From contig JAHLJZ010000052.1 of assembly GCA_025602915.1 (NCBI GenBank), positions 1 to 64,000 on the forward strand: a stretch of 64,000 nt of DNA, written 5' to 3'. A program made the position numbers and the translations under genes. This stretch comes from Paraphysoderma sedebokerense (lineage: Eukaryota; Blastocladiomycota; Physodermatomycetes; Physodermatales; Physodermataceae). Below the pieces are notes generated by a model. The model did no database searches, was not told where the DNA came from, and worked only from the letters and a program-made list of their open reading frames with translations. Below, one piece after another: positions 50,262 through 63,707 of the stretch (positions within the stretch are counted from its first letter, which is position 1; each line of letters begins with the position of its first letter).

Positions 50262-52662
50262 TCAATTTACATATTTGCCAAGTCCCTTCAACACAGAAGC
50301 CATTTTGTCATCCAAGTCCTGCACGGCAGATTCAAGCTTCTGCACATCTGTCGTCATCTGGGTGCGCTTCTCCTTCGACAACTTTCCTTCTTCATCTTTT
50401 ACCAAATTGAGAATAGTATCAACAATATTCTTGACATTATCTTTTCGATCAGTATGCAACTTAAGAAGCTCTGATACAGCTGTGCTAGCAGCTGTGTTGC
50501 TTGCAGTAATTTTTGAAGCAAGGGTTGACATTTTTTTCTCATTTTCTTTGAGTGCGCCTTCAATTTTGGATCTGGCACTTTCAAATGCGGATTTATTTTT
50601 GTCGGATTTAAACGAAGAGAACGCCTCGTCAAACTGTTTGTACAGATTGAGTTGTGAACCGTGCAGGTTTGCAATAGTCGTCAAATGTGTTCGGAGTAAT
50701 TCTTTCTTTTCCCGTTCCGGATTCTGCAGGAAGGATATTTTTTAACATGGCAATCTTCAATCGATTATAGCCAAGATTAAAGCCTTACCTCGGTGATTGT
50801 GAGATCAAATCGCACATACGCCATACTAAGCAGGAATGTGATCAAAAAGAAAGTGATGACTGCCACTGGTTTTTGGAAAGCTTTGATTGAAGAGTATTGA
50901 TAAAATATCTATTACGCATATATCGTTAGCTTAGCAATAGACTTTCCTTTGAAATAGCTTACCTGAATATCTTTGTTATGATCATCAATAACATTGACTT
51001 TTCGAATAGTGACAGAGGGTCTTCCTGTCGTATCCAAGTAGTAGTAATATCGTCCATGTGATACGGAATCAACTTCAAACGGAGCGCGGACTTGAACGTT
51101 TCTGTATACAGCTATTAATTATTGTTGTAATGAAATAAAATATCATGTCCAATACGTACGTTGCACCTTCAGGTAGAACGACTCTGAATTCGTGTTCATC
51201 GATGACTGTACCAGGGAATCCTTGGGCGAACGGTACAGTGACGACGTACCAAAAGTTGCTACCAAGCTCTTTGGCTAATCTGACATCATCGACATATTGT
51301 ACGTACTCTTGTATGGGTAGATTGTAACCATGATACCAGTTGTAATTCCATCCACCATACAAAGGATACCTAGGAGCAAAAGACAACACTGAAGATTTTC
51401 GAACAGGATCGCGCCCAAACTGTGAGGTAGACACATTGCCGATTTCATCACGATAGTAGAAATTGGTCGCGCTATACGGGAATTCCAGCGTTAAACGGCT
51501 GATAACCGGTGTTTCTGGATGCTGGTAAGACATATGCTGATACTCCTTTCGGTTGAACAAGCCTTTCAGCCTAATAAATGAATGCCAGACGAACAAGAAA
51601 CCCATGTCAGTTATACAATTGCTTCAAGAATAATTACCTAGGACAGTCTTACTTTGCTCCCTCATGGCGAACCCAAACATTTTCTTCGACTTCGACGCGG
51701 CCTCCCCAATGGCTCACGAAAATATCACGTTCCCATTTCTTCACGGTTAACCCCATTTTTGGATTCTCATAGTGAACATAAAAATCAATAACAGAGAATG
51801 GTTCAAGGGATTCGGAAAAGGGTCCATAGACGAGGGCTGATCCAGAATGGGAAGGAGAAGCAGGTTTTTGAGAGTACGAAACTGGCTTATTGGCCGTGGG
51901 CAACCTATTCGAGTTGAATCATTCCGTAAATAAACTACCGTTGGTTCCAATAAAGTGTAAAATAGCAACTATATCCATACTTGACTGTGACTTTATACTT
52001 CTCTGTCTTGTACGGACTCTTGAAACACAAATTGCCTTGATATTTGACGAGTTGCTTATCAGATTGACCAATTTCCTTTGGATAAGGCGATACCGCATCT
52101 TTGTATATGATGAAGATATCTATAATAGATTTAGTCGAAGGAGTGATGGGTTCAGATAGCGCAACTTTGTAATATTGAAGATTGCTATTGAGTTTACAGC
52201 GCACAAGGAGTAAGCGACGTGAGATTTGTTTGTTTACGGAAGTGATAGCGGGCCAGACATATTATGAACCCAGACTAACTAGCAATAAAAGATGACCGAT
52301 GATTTGAGGAATTCAAGGAACAAAGAAACATACTTTTTGACATCTACGTCATCTTTGATCACTTCACATTTCTTGTCTACATTCTCACCATCCTCTTTAA
52401 CACGTTCAGTGACTTGCATCCAAGCCACATTCTTAACCGTATCCAACTCGACGCCGAAGAAGTATTCCTTCACACTCTTTTCATCCGGTACCGTTTGCAG
52501 GGAAACAGCAATAGACTCGCGCATAATAGCAGAGCCATGGGAGGTGAGATCGATGGTTTTGAGAAGGTTCTTCTGAATGAGATTGGCCTTCGGTGTCGCC
52601 GCGGTAACCAGCGACGGCAGGACCGCCGCCATAAGCAGGGCAAGGACACTTGAATACAGCAT
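50262..52662 (-). CDS. OST1: Oligosaccharyltransferase subunit Ost1 (ribophorin I)
   Basis: Seven exons (52662-52334, 52184-51981, 51904-51653, 51570-51160, 51101-50963, 50908-50789, 50723-50262) give 638 residues in phase. A signal peptide (MLYSSVLALLMAAVLPSLVTA) opens the lumenal domain. Family motifs are FYYRDEIGNVSTS, PRYPLYGGW, YNLPIQEY and VVLPEGAT. One membrane segment (AVITFFLITFLLSMAYVRF) is followed by a cytosolic coiled coil of about 150 residues. Ost1 is a core subunit of the endoplasmic reticulum complex that transfers the dolichol-linked glycan to Asn-X-Ser/Thr sites. The cytosolic tail resembles the long animal ribophorin I type rather than the short tail of budding yeast Ost1. 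An in-frame TTG codon upstream at 52680 is not preferred over the ATG at 52662. Confidence 0.94.
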
Positions 52663-52951
52663 TGGGTATGAGTGAAACAAGTCTGCTCAGTACTCAAGAG
52701 TAAGACTTGGTAGATGAGATGTTGCTTCCGGACACTTGTTTCCGACGTTCTTCGGGACAAACAAACAATTGCAAGTCACACTCGCTTCGCTCTGCCAGTT
52801 CGCGTCTGGCTGCAGGTCTTGTAACTACTTATCACTCAATTAGTATATTGAACATGGAAACGGACAGTTCAGCTGATTGTTTAAAATATAATATGGGTGC
52901 TTGCAATCTTTATTTGCTTCCAGCTCTTAACCAGTTTTGAGATCCTACATG

Positions 52952-55900
52952 TCAGGAAACATTCCGCTTCTTCGTCCTCTGATCGGATGTCCCATCAGAA
53001 TCATTTTTGGAGCGCTTTCGAACATAAGATGGATACTGCTGCGTCTCGTTCTTAGACTGCTCCTTGTTGCGGTCTTGAGGTGGAAGTGCATTCGAGGGTA
53101 TAGTGCGCGACAGCGGCTGGTTTAACAAAGGAATATCAACCTATCATGGAAACAAAGTTAACCAACAATCTACATTGAGTACAGATTAAAAATTTCGTAC
53201 ATCAATAAATAACTTTTGTGCTTTGGCATATTCCACCAATTCCCGCCAGTATCGATTCTTAACCAGGGAATGCGAATGTCCCAGGACAAAAATGGAATAT
53301 TTGGCTCGAGTAAGGCCGACATTCATCCGGCGAACTGTAATTCAATACAAATCAAATATTACCGACTGTGAGTGATTCGGCGACGTAAGTGAAAGCATGT
53401 ATACCGTCACTTAAGAACCCAATGCCACGATCGCTACCACCAGCTCGCACACAAGAAAGTAGAATGATCTCTTTCTCCTGCCCTTGGAACCCGTCCACAG
53501 TATTGATATCAAGATGATCAAGAACACCTGCACCGTATCGGTTCTGAAATTTTCGCCGTAACAAATATAACTGTTGTTTATATGGCGTAACTATCCCAAC
53601 CCGCCCTGCAAACTTGAGTTTAAAAATAGTCAGCTTTTGTGAAACAGAAATATCGACTGCCTGAAGAAATATTTCTTTACGTTGATATCAGGATTGTCCC
53701 GACATATCCGGTCATACAATTGTAATGCTATTTCAGCCTCCACGTCATTCGATAACGAATGTTTCGTTACTCTTTCTTTACCGCCGTGGACGTTGAAAAA
53801 TTGGAAAGGGCCAGAATAAGAATTCTTATGCCATGGACGGGTGTGTGAGGTAACAGTAACGCCATCTCGTATCTTGGAGTTGTAAAAAATCCGTGACGGA
53901 AACATGCCTACCAACAACAATCAGATCAAACGCTGAGCGGTACCAAGTTCGAGGACTGTACGTACTAATTTTTGGATGCATTCTATACTGAATAGACAAC
54001 AAATGTACTCCAGCAGGACAATTGTTTTGAATGCGAACGAAAAGAGACTGCTCATAGCTGTACTCTTGAGCGACCTGAGATAAAACAGTGGGCTTTACAA
54101 AACTGTTGTCAGCACCAAACGCAATCCATTTCATGCAAAGCAAAAGATAGAGTTACTTACCGGCAGCTGATTTGGATCTGGCGGAGAACGACGATATAAC
54201 CATGTTAAAACAATTGCACTTTGGAAAAAAATGGAAGCGTAAGAGTACAAACCTCCAACAAGTATACAACGCTGGCAGCCGTATTTTAGAGGAATCAAGC
54301 TACTCAATTCAACACTTTGAGCAGCTTCATCAATTATGACGACGTCGAAATTTTGATTTAGCTTTCCTAAAATGTCATGACCAGCGCTGCTAAGAGTGCA
54401 CGCGACGATTTGAGCATCACCGAGCACTTTCATCTTTGCTTTTGTCCTGGCAGCTTCGGCTAACCTTGTGTTCTCATTTTTCTTGGCTTTCGCTGCATCC
54501 AGCTGCTGCCCGATTTCATACCTTTGAGTGTTAATTGTTTTTAACTGCATTTCAAGCTGTCTGACTAATTCCAAGTCTTCTGTTTCTTTTATAAGAGTTT
54601 GGATCCGTTCTTTTTCCTTTTTTAACTGAGTCATTGTTGCGAGAAGTTGTTCACGATCGGTGGAGGCAGTAGAAACATTCTTTTGGAATTCTGAGAATTG
54701 ATTCTTGTACTCTCCGTTCAAATAACTCTCTACCAGTTGATCCAATGTGACGGACTTAACGTCCTTATGAATCCCATCTGCGGTACCGACCCGTACAATT
54801 CGAGCATTGAACATTTCACCATCGTAGTTACGCAACCCCGCCTTTACTCGACGGACTGTGCCACAAATTAATTTTTAAACGCATGGGATAACCACCAAAA
54901 ATGTAGACCATACCAAGTTCATCCACTGCGGCGTTCGACGGTGCACAAAGTAATATTCGAGGTGGTTTACCACCAGCCACTGACATATTGACAGCTGAAG
55001 GTCGCTGTGACAAGAATGCCCCCAGAATGCCGAGAATAGTTTTCGTCTTGCCAGTTCCAGGAGGACCTTAAATATAGGAGTGAGCAATAGTATCACTATC
55101 GTAGACAACGTTTGTCAAACCTTGAATCAATGTAAATCCTTTTGCATGGCCAAGGGCAGCCAAGATTGCCTGAGCTTGAGGTTCTAGATCAGTTATAAGT
55201 AGTGAGAATTCACACCTTTAAGCCGCCGTCTTGAGTGGAAAATAGATTATAAAATTACCATTGACGTTGAACGACTTCATCGTCTGTGATGTTGGCTGGT
55301 TCAAGTATCTTGATAATTCAGTCTTAGGAGGCTTCAAAATATCTTGGCACAATGGAAATTCGCCCAGACCGACTACTGCAGCGTATTCTCGATAAGTAGT
55401 GGTTAACGAGAACAACCGCAGAACAGTAATGGAGTTATTAGGGCGCACATGTTTGCGGAATTTTAGTGCGTCCCTCTGGAGAAAGACTCGTAAGATAACT
55501 TCACTGAGCCCGTCGGACTGCCTGGACGAAATCGAATGAATCTTTCCTAAAGTGTAAGATTTCGGGGGCTTTTCGAGAGAAATCGAGTTCAATCTTGCGG
55601 GAGGCTGCACACCGAGGACTAATTGATAAAGAGATCAAAATATGCAAATGCTTTCTGTAACAAAGGAACCGCGTATGAACCTGTGAGTAAAGGATCCACC
55701 TCCATCGCAGAGCTATCAGTATTGGCCCATAGCAATATAATATCATTTTCACCCCAATCTGAGCTCTTCGAGTCTCTCAGATCTATCATAAATTTCATGT
55801 CCAGGAAATCGTTTACCACAGCCACATCCGTTAATTTTATATCAACAGCATCCGAAAACGTTATTTCTTCCTTCGAACGAAGAAGTTGCTGCCAACATTC

Positions 55901-58806
55901 AAGGAATAGCAGAGGCTCCCAGATAGAAATGTAATCGTCCACCGACTCAAATGAATTAGGTATTTTTTGGTATTGAACAGAAGTGGATCCATTGATGGCT
56001 TTTGGAGTCAGTGATTTCGTGAAAAAATCCCAGCACAGAACTACGCAGAAAATGTGTTAAAGATTTTGCCAAGGGAAGTCTAATAAACGGTACGAACCCT
56101 GCCGTTCGAGATTTTCGACGCTAGGGAAGAGGCGTTGCCTGCGTTGCACGGTCCCTTGTTGTTTGAGACGACGCCCTATGGGGTGGGAGGATGACAGTGG
56201 TATATCAAGTAGTTTTGTGGCCGGACGGGACTGCATTTTGGCTCTGAGTCGTTCAGTTGCAGATTCTAAATCCCGGGGTCGAATTTTTGTTTCGGTTCGT
56301 CGTTTGACGTCATTTGCCAAATCATTCAATCCAGGGTAGTCGTCGTTGTCTGATGATTCATCTGAACTAGCACGAAATTTTGATTCCATTGAAGGTGGAG
56401 CTCTTGTTGTCTGAATTGGTCGGGTATGTCGATTGACCTGTACATTCCCCATCACTTTCGATTCACGAACCATTTCCTGGCGTATCTGATTCAATTTTGA
56501 ACCAGGTTTGCCTTGATGACTCTTCGCCTGGTTTTTCTCAGCTGTGATCTTTATTGGAAATCCTCTTGTGACATTGTCAGATGATCGTGCCTTTTCGGCC
56601 TGATCCCAGATGTCGTTGAGATTAACAGATCGATCAGCTACTCTTTTCGGTAGTTTCCCCATATTCTCTCTTTGAGTATGAGTATTGTGTATTGGATCTT
56701 TCAGCAGTTGTCCAGACACAGCAGACGAAGCAATCGGCCTGCCGACATTGCTTGTGACCGAGGAAGCTCTGTTATCGGCGGGAGACTTTCTGAGGGGAAC
56801 AACGACTTCAATATTGGGTGCCAGCGGCGAAGAGGACCTGTGGGAAGAAACGGATTGGTTGCTTGATGACGCCGAGATCTTTCTGATGGGTATGATGACT
56901 TCCGGTTGAAGCTTTAATGTAGCAGAGTTATTTGGACGTGTTACAAATGATGAAGGGCGATTGATGGAATTTATAGGTTCGTTGCATACTATTCGTTCGG
57001 GGCTAGGCTGAATGTTTGAGACAAGAGAATAGGGATCATCTGCCAATGGTCTAATGTTTACTTTAGAAAATTTCCATAATCTTTTCATCAAACCCTGCCT
57101 TTCACTAGCTTTAATAAGACTCCGAACGTTTTTATCGTCATGAACAATCGCCTCAAGCCGTATTGTGTTAGATTGGTCTAAAGAATTTGTGTTGATTTGG
57201 ACCAATTCTTCCAGACAGCGTTGAAGTGTATTCAGAGCACGGCTTCGTAATCCTCCGTCGGTTACCTGCAAGGTGTGGCAATCTACGCATTAATCAAATG
57301 ATATAGTTATCTTCGTTTGCGTTTAGAACTAACCTTCAACCACACCAAAAGAGGCGATATTAGAATATTCAATGGAGTGATGAAATATTTTGTCGGATCA
57401 CTAGACGGGCAAAGCAAACTAGAAGCTTGGGGTATATGATCTAGTAATTGCTTGGCGAAACGTAACACTTCCACTGTTACAGTTACAATCAATTCATCTT
57501 CTTCCGCATATTTGCTTTGGCGCAATAAACTTTTGAGCATGACACAAAGAACACGAAATGAATTGATCCAAAAGTCACCACATCCGACCAAATCTGTCTT
57601 AGTGGACTCAATTCTGAACAATACCACAACGACGTTCCCCAATAGTTCTGCTAACGACGGAATAATGCCCAAGGTCCTGGCTCCCATTCTTACAAGATCG
57701 TTAAAATTGAGCATAACTTTTGTTACGCCTTCCAGTGATAACTTAATACTTCGATCTATATAGCTTCGAACCACCGCAAAAACGGAGGAGACATCGAAAA
57801 CTCTTTTCAAAATACTGGAGATGTGTTGCCTGATTTCCAAACTGGGTGATGTCAAATAGTATGGAACACACAACCAAACTTGTGAACCCGGATCAGTAAA
57901 AACTTTAATTCTGAATGGATGCGTCGTAGGTTGCTGAAGTTTCTTCAACATTTCAATAGCGATAGATTCTATGAAAGCAATACAATCGTTGAGGGGATCG
58001 ATAAGAGATTGACGAACGTCTTTTTGAACCACTTTTGGTAATCGTATGACCTTGGACACCGCATGGAAGAATGTGCTGAATATAGACGAATCTCGAATTT
58101 CTGACAACGGTATTTGAAGAAATGATGACCAGAACTGAGGGTTAATTTCAATAGATCGGATATTATTTGTTGCCTTTTCGTTGTTTTGGCACACATCCTG
58201 GAAAACTCGAGTTACGAATTTAGCATCGCCGTACAGCACATGATTGATAAATCGTTTAAATAGTCCCTGTTGTTGCGAAGATAGGATGCGATACGTATTT
58301 GGTGCGAGTAGGCGGACGAAGAGGTGACTATGCGATGAAAGTATAGACTGATGTGGGGCCAAGGTTTCATTCGATTGCCCGTAATTCATTATAATCTCCA
58401 TTGAAAGACACAAAGTGAATAGTTTGATTTCATCCGACCATGTATCAAGCTGATAGGTACTTAATAAGTGGCTCAGAATCACTGTTAACACATCTTTACA
58501 ATATCTGGATTCTTGAATTGCTGTTAAATAATGGGTGGTCCATTCAAAGTATCGTGCAGGCGGGCCGGACTGGACACCGCTCTTGAATGAAGGATGCAGA
58601 AGAATATCTGTGGGCAGAGCCTGCAATGCAGCTGGATTAGACAATTCTATGGGTTCGAAGCATTGTTCTTTATGACGGAGAAGATAATTGTTGATGGTGC
58701 TAAGGTTCGAGCTGAAAGTCGATTGCGAAATCTCTGAGGACCTGAGGGTTGAAACAGAGCGGCGGAAACTATTTCTCTCGTCATCAGAAGGTATAATCGT
58801 ATTCAT
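52952..58806 (-). CDS. SEN1: Sen1/senataxin superfamily 1 RNA/DNA helicase
   Basis: Thirteen exons (58806-57334, 57265-56098, 56040-55681, 55618-55259, 55183-55121, 55066-54914, 54855-54253, 54177-54161, 54092-53966, 53907-53681, 53612-53405, 53334-53201, 53140-52952) give 1693 residues in phase. The N-terminal ~490 residues are the helical Sen1 N-domain. A disordered linker follows, then the helicase core with QGPPGTGKT (~1140), CAPSNAAVDEL, DEAAQSVE (~1366), GDPNQLP, QYRMHP, GRVGIVTPY, VDGFQGQEKE and RRMNVGLTRAK. A prong-like coiled coil lies between motifs Ia and II. The C-terminus is basic and probably nuclear-localising. Sen1 terminates short non-coding transcripts and removes R-loops with RNA polymerase II. 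Motif III is encoded across a 17-base micro-exon. Confidence 0.94.
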
Positions 58807-59479
58807 TTCATCGATGCAGAAAAAGCAAAGGGGAGAAGCTGCTCGACCTTAACGACAAGAGTGAAGCAGCGGGGACATCGGGGCCGTGGAATGGACTGAT
58901 TAATTCTTGGGGAACGGAGATCGGAATGGATTCTGTTTACGTGTCGTTACCATGGCATCGGCCGAGAATATACGGAGAACACAGAAACTATATTATTTAC
59001 AGTATCTTTTAATCGAGCATTCGGTCTTGTTGGGTACTCATCTATCATGTTGTATATTATGGGATACTTGAGGTTCAGCCCAAACACCCTTGGGGCACGG
59101 AAATGGTACGGATGCCGCTTGCAAGGACTGAAAGTGCTTGGCTGAGCCAAAGCGGATAGACGCTATTTCAAGTTTTAATGTAGTGATTGATACATATTAT
59201 TGTAGAATTGACTATGCCGTGAGTGGCCATAGTGCATCATATCGGTATATCCAATTATCCATGACAAAATAAAAGACAAACGCGTGCGATGCAAAGCAAC
59301 AAACAGCATACACACTCACTCCCTTCCTTCCTCCCATCGGCCAGATTCCCTCGTTCCTCCGTCCGCATCCACAACTGACAACACACCGTCTGCACTCCCC
59401 CACACATCCCTCCCCCATAGCACACACACTCTCCCTCTCTGCACTGTGAAGAGACCGACCTCCAAAACCAGTCCCTCGA
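58807..59479. other. Divergent intergenic region, SEN1 / HMMR-like gene
   Basis: This 673-base shared upstream region has a long pyrimidine-rich stretch with CA and CT runs at about 59310-59450, just before the first HMMR-like exon. Short frames here appear to be shadows. No RNA gene was recognised. Confidence 0.55.
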
Positions 59480-62400
59480 ATGTTTCCGAGAACCAGAAGA
59501 TTCACAGAGTTCTGTACGTCTGACTTTCACTTTTGTCTCTGACGTTACTTGCCCCAAAGCGCCGTCTAACTCTCTCACATTCGGCTCCTTCTACGGTGTC
59601 AAATTGTTCTTTCCCGAATTATGTTTGCAGCTTCGCAGACTCCGGCTCCTGGGTCGTACAATTTAGAAATTCCAAAAAACGATAACCATAAAAAATTCGG
59701 ATTCATCGACAAGTCTAAAAGATTCAATCCGGCGAAACCAGAAAACTGTACGTTCCTTTCTCATTTCCTCCTGTTAACTCTTGATGATGCATCCTGGACA
59801 TTCCATGAGTACTCAACGCTCTTGCCGTTTTTGATATCCGATTGAAATAGACGATGGAGATTTGTTCGAATACGATTCTTTCAAGTTTGATTCGAAAGAG
59901 CAGTTCAAAAGATCCATGAATCGTATGCAGAAAGATGGCTCAGACGAAGAAATAGCAAAGTTACAGAGAGACGTGAGTAGACTTCACTCGTGGGTCGCCG
60001 CCCCAAAGTATTTACATTTATTTATATCTTCCGACCAGATCGAACGATGGCAAGAGCAATATGACAGATTATTGTTAACGAAAGAAAAAGAGATGTCCCA
60101 ATTGGAGGAACGTCTGCAAAAGCAAGAATCACTATCTCAAATTTATGTCAAAGAGAAGAATTCCTTACAAACTCAGCTGACCGCTAAAGAGAATGAAGTA
60201 ACTGATTGGTCCCGAAGGTATAAAGTATTGAGAGTGAATGTAAGTGTCACAGTCGACCGTATCAGTATCCAAAATGGAGAAGTAACGCCGCGTTTTCTCT
60301 AAAGCTCGAAAAATCAGAAAAGGCTTTCGTCATGCTGCAAGAAAAACTCTCGAAGTCGACTTCACTTGAACGGAAAAATGAGGATCTCGAGAAGCTCAAC
60401 CAAAAATTGACTGCAAAGATTAAACATTCTGTCGAGAAAGTTAACGAGAAGACACTAAAGGAGATGGGAAAACTCAAAGCCGAAAATTTAATGCTGCAAA
60501 GTAAAAATGCTGAATTATCAAAAGAAATTGATAGAATAAGAGACGAAGAAACTAAGAAAACAGCCCAGCTAGAACAAAATTTGGGAGAGAAGCAACAGTT
60601 ACTGGAAGAAAACGTACGCAAGTTGGATATAAAATCTCGGGAATTGGAACAAAATCATAAGCAATTTTCGAAAGAGAAAGCAGCCTTAGACTCCACCATC
60701 ACGTCTCTCAAAAATGATCTCAAATCTGCACAGAATTCGGCATCAGCAAAGGAAGAAATCTATCAGCAAGAAATAACAGGCTTGAAAAAAAAGATCGAAT
60801 CGTTCAGTGCGACTAGTCAAGAGCGGGAATCGCAGCTTTCAGACGAATTGAAGCGGACAACCGGTCGTATGTCAGAGCTAAATGACGCATTGAAAGAGGC
60901 CAAAGATGAGGCTCGGCAATTGAGACAGAAGAATGAAGCCCAGAAGAGTGAGTTCGGTGTTACTGTGAAGAATATCCAGGAAAAACTCAAGGCTGCGGAG
61001 ATCGACTTGAAAAAGGCTAAAATTGATTTGGATTCCGAGAAGAAATCCGCAAAAGTTAACCTCTTATCGAAAGATTCAATGATTGCTTCCTTACAAGCTG
61101 ATAACGATCATCTGGTTAAGGAATGTTCTCGCGTTCGTGCCATGGCTGAACATGTCCTCGGAGAGAACAAAAAACTGGCCAGCAAAGTCGATGAATTGGA
61201 GTCCGAAATTACGGATTGGAAGGAAAAAGAAGAAAGTTGGTCCCAAAAACATGCGCAACTGGAGAAGACAAACGAAAAACAATTCCATGACTTGCTTGAA
61301 ATACAAAATCAGCGGGCTATCGAGGTTGAAAATTTCTCAACCAAAATTATGGAATTGGAAGGTGAACTTGAGAAGTCGTCTACCGAATATTCTGAGAATC
61401 GCAATAGTTGGGAGTCAAAATTAACGGACGCGATGGATAAAATCAAGACCTTAGAAGAGGCTGTTATCCGCACCGAAACTGAACGTTCCAGTTTGTCGGC
61501 GTCATTGAGAAAGGAGCTGCAAGAGAAGGAAAAGTTATTACAGCAGTTGGATTCGAAAGTCGAAGAAATCGAAGGTTGCCAAGACGTCATTCAGTCATTA
61601 AATGGTAAACTCGAGGATTTGACTCAAGATCTCGAGCATACGGAACAAAGATTAGCAGAAACGAAAAACAGTTTGGCGAAACAGCTGGAGCAAATGCAGC
61701 AACAACAAGCTTCCCAGGCTGCCGAAGCGGCACAAATTGAGTCGGAATTGATGGATGCGATCGAAAAATTGCAGCAAGAAAAATCGACCGTTGAACAAAA
61801 TCTGTCCGATGAACGACAAACGGCTGCGCAGACATCGGAGAGAATGCAGTCTAACATTAAGGCTTTGGAGCTTGAACTTAAGTCGTTAGAGAGCAGACTT
61901 CACAGCACAGAGTCTTCATTCTCTGAAGAAAAAGAAGCTTACGTCGAAACTATCCGCACCTTAATTTCGCACCTCCAAAGCTATTACCAAAGTCGAACTG
62001 ATTCAGACGAACAGAATGATGTTGATGCTACCTTACAAACCCTATGGGAGCAAACTCATTCTGACCGTCAAGTCATGAATGCCCTTCAACGGGAAGTTAA
62101 GGCAAGTCAAGAAGTGATTGCATCACTACAGAAACAAGTGAAGTACCTGGCCGAAGAGGCAGATTTTTACAAAGCATCATACTGCGATTCAGTTGAGGCA
62201 ATGGATTCGTCGACTTCCCGCTCAAATTCCGTCTCTGACATTCTCACCAGTACTCAACAACAAATCGCTGCCATCGAAACTTCATCTACTTCAGTCGACG
62301 AAATTTCGGCTATGTTCAACACTATGTCACTCCTTTCTGACGCCTACGCAACCGTGTCGGCTGTTCAATCCGGTGCCCTCCGTGAAGAGCTGCAGGCGAC

Positions 62401-63326
62401 TGAATCAGAACTTCAAGCAATCGCTTATTCGACCTCTGAAAAAGAAGCCCGAATTGCTCAACTTACCTCCGAGTTACATGGAATTCAACGTAGCGTAGAC
62501 GATAAACATTTGAAGTATAAGTTAAGAATCCAGGAGCTGGAGCACAGTCTGCAAAATTCTGAAGTCAGATACAAAGAACTCGAAAAGAAACTCTTAAAAG
62601 AAAAAGAGCTTCAGTCAAAGAGCATGAAGATGGATTACGATAAACTGAAAGATGAGTTTAATCAATTGGAAAAGAAGTTTAGAGCGAACAGAATGACTGC
62701 AGAAGAAAAGCAAAGTTTGACCTCCAGATTGAATGAATTTGAAAGCGAGAATTCAAGATTGCAGCAAGATCTTCAGGCGTGCGTTGATTTATAAGTTATG
62801 ACCATTTATTGTCTTGTCTACTTTGGCTAACGATTCGTTTTGCTATTTCATTAGTGAACAAGAAAAATTTCAAAGTCTTGCCGAAGAACACATTCAAGTC
62901 ACGGCTACGTTGCAACATCAGATCGACACACTGAGCGGAGTTTCTTCTTTTGCTGAACATGAAGCTAGCAAACTGAACGAACTCAACGCATCATTGTTGG
63001 GTCATCATAATCAAAAACAGAGAATCAAATATGTGGCAAAAATAAAGGAAGAAAACTTGTCTCTGAAGAAGGTTCATTTCCGGCTTTTTTGTTTGAACGG
63101 GTACTCTCGTCAAAAGTATATAGTGGATTAATTTATCTTTTTATTTTAATAGGAGAATTTGTTGTTATCCAAAGCTAGAGATCAATGCCGTATGAAAATT
63201 ATGAATTTAGAACGAGAATTAGAGGCGTTCACATCGATCGATAATACTGGCAAAAAACGAGGGAGAGTCGAAAAAGCGGTTTTGGGAACGCAGTTTGACA
63301 AAGAAAATGCGAGCACTCTGTTTTGA
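59480..63326 (+). CDS. HMMR (RHAMM)-like microtubule/centrosome coiled-coil protein
   Basis: Seven exons (59480-59513, 59631-59747, 59851-59972, 60039-60239, 60305-62778, 62855-63071, 63153-63326) give 1112 residues in phase. The N-terminus MFPRTRRFTEFSSQTPAPGS resembles vertebrate HMMR in its FP-basic-F start and PxPGxY motif, followed by a 'KFGFIDKSKRF' block. Some 900 residues of coiled coil come next. The C-terminal block ASLLGHHNQKQRIKYVAKIK matches the conserved HMMR C-terminal box, which binds the spindle-pole region in animals. HMMR crosslinks and nucleates microtubules near centrosomes. The final ~55 residues are basic and Ser-poor. The ATG at 59621 lies within intron 1 and would lose the conserved N-terminal stretch. 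Confidence 0.83.
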
Positions 63327-63707
63327 AGGCTTATTTTTGAACGACTCCCTACAGAGTCTACCATTGGCAGTTTTGAACATCTTAAGCAGTTTGAATCTGG
63401 TCCTCCTAGAGCTGTTGTTATTATTATGATTTTGGAAGTGCATCGGACTCTGTTTTGGCAATTTGTATTAAGGATATATCATGTAGATAGAACTTCAAGT
63501 AAGCCTTTTCATGCTTTTAACTTAACTAATTTGCTTATTACAAGAATCATCTCAATATAAATTGACATTTTTATCATTGGCGGAAGTACTGATCAATATA
63601 TTATCAAAATAACATCTCGCTCAAGCTTGTACAGAAGCTTCCACCGGAAATACCTCCGGGTTAGACAGATCTAAGCGATTGACTATGAAGAAGTAAATTA
63701 GCTTGCT
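63327..63707. other. Convergent intergenic region
   Basis: This 381-base AT-rich region lies between the 3' ends of two converging genes. No gene, repeat or RNA fold was recognised. Confidence 0.5.

Noticed and set aside
49169-58806. ATG8, OST1 and SEN1 as a co-transcribed unit
   Set aside because: They share direction but are separated by about 290-380 bases, have unrelated roles and each has its own start and end; fungal polycistrons are rare.
59621-59845. Reading frame starting with the ATG at 59621 as the HMMR start
   Set aside because: It overlaps the intron 1 acceptor and runs through the next intron; the upstream exon gives a better family match.
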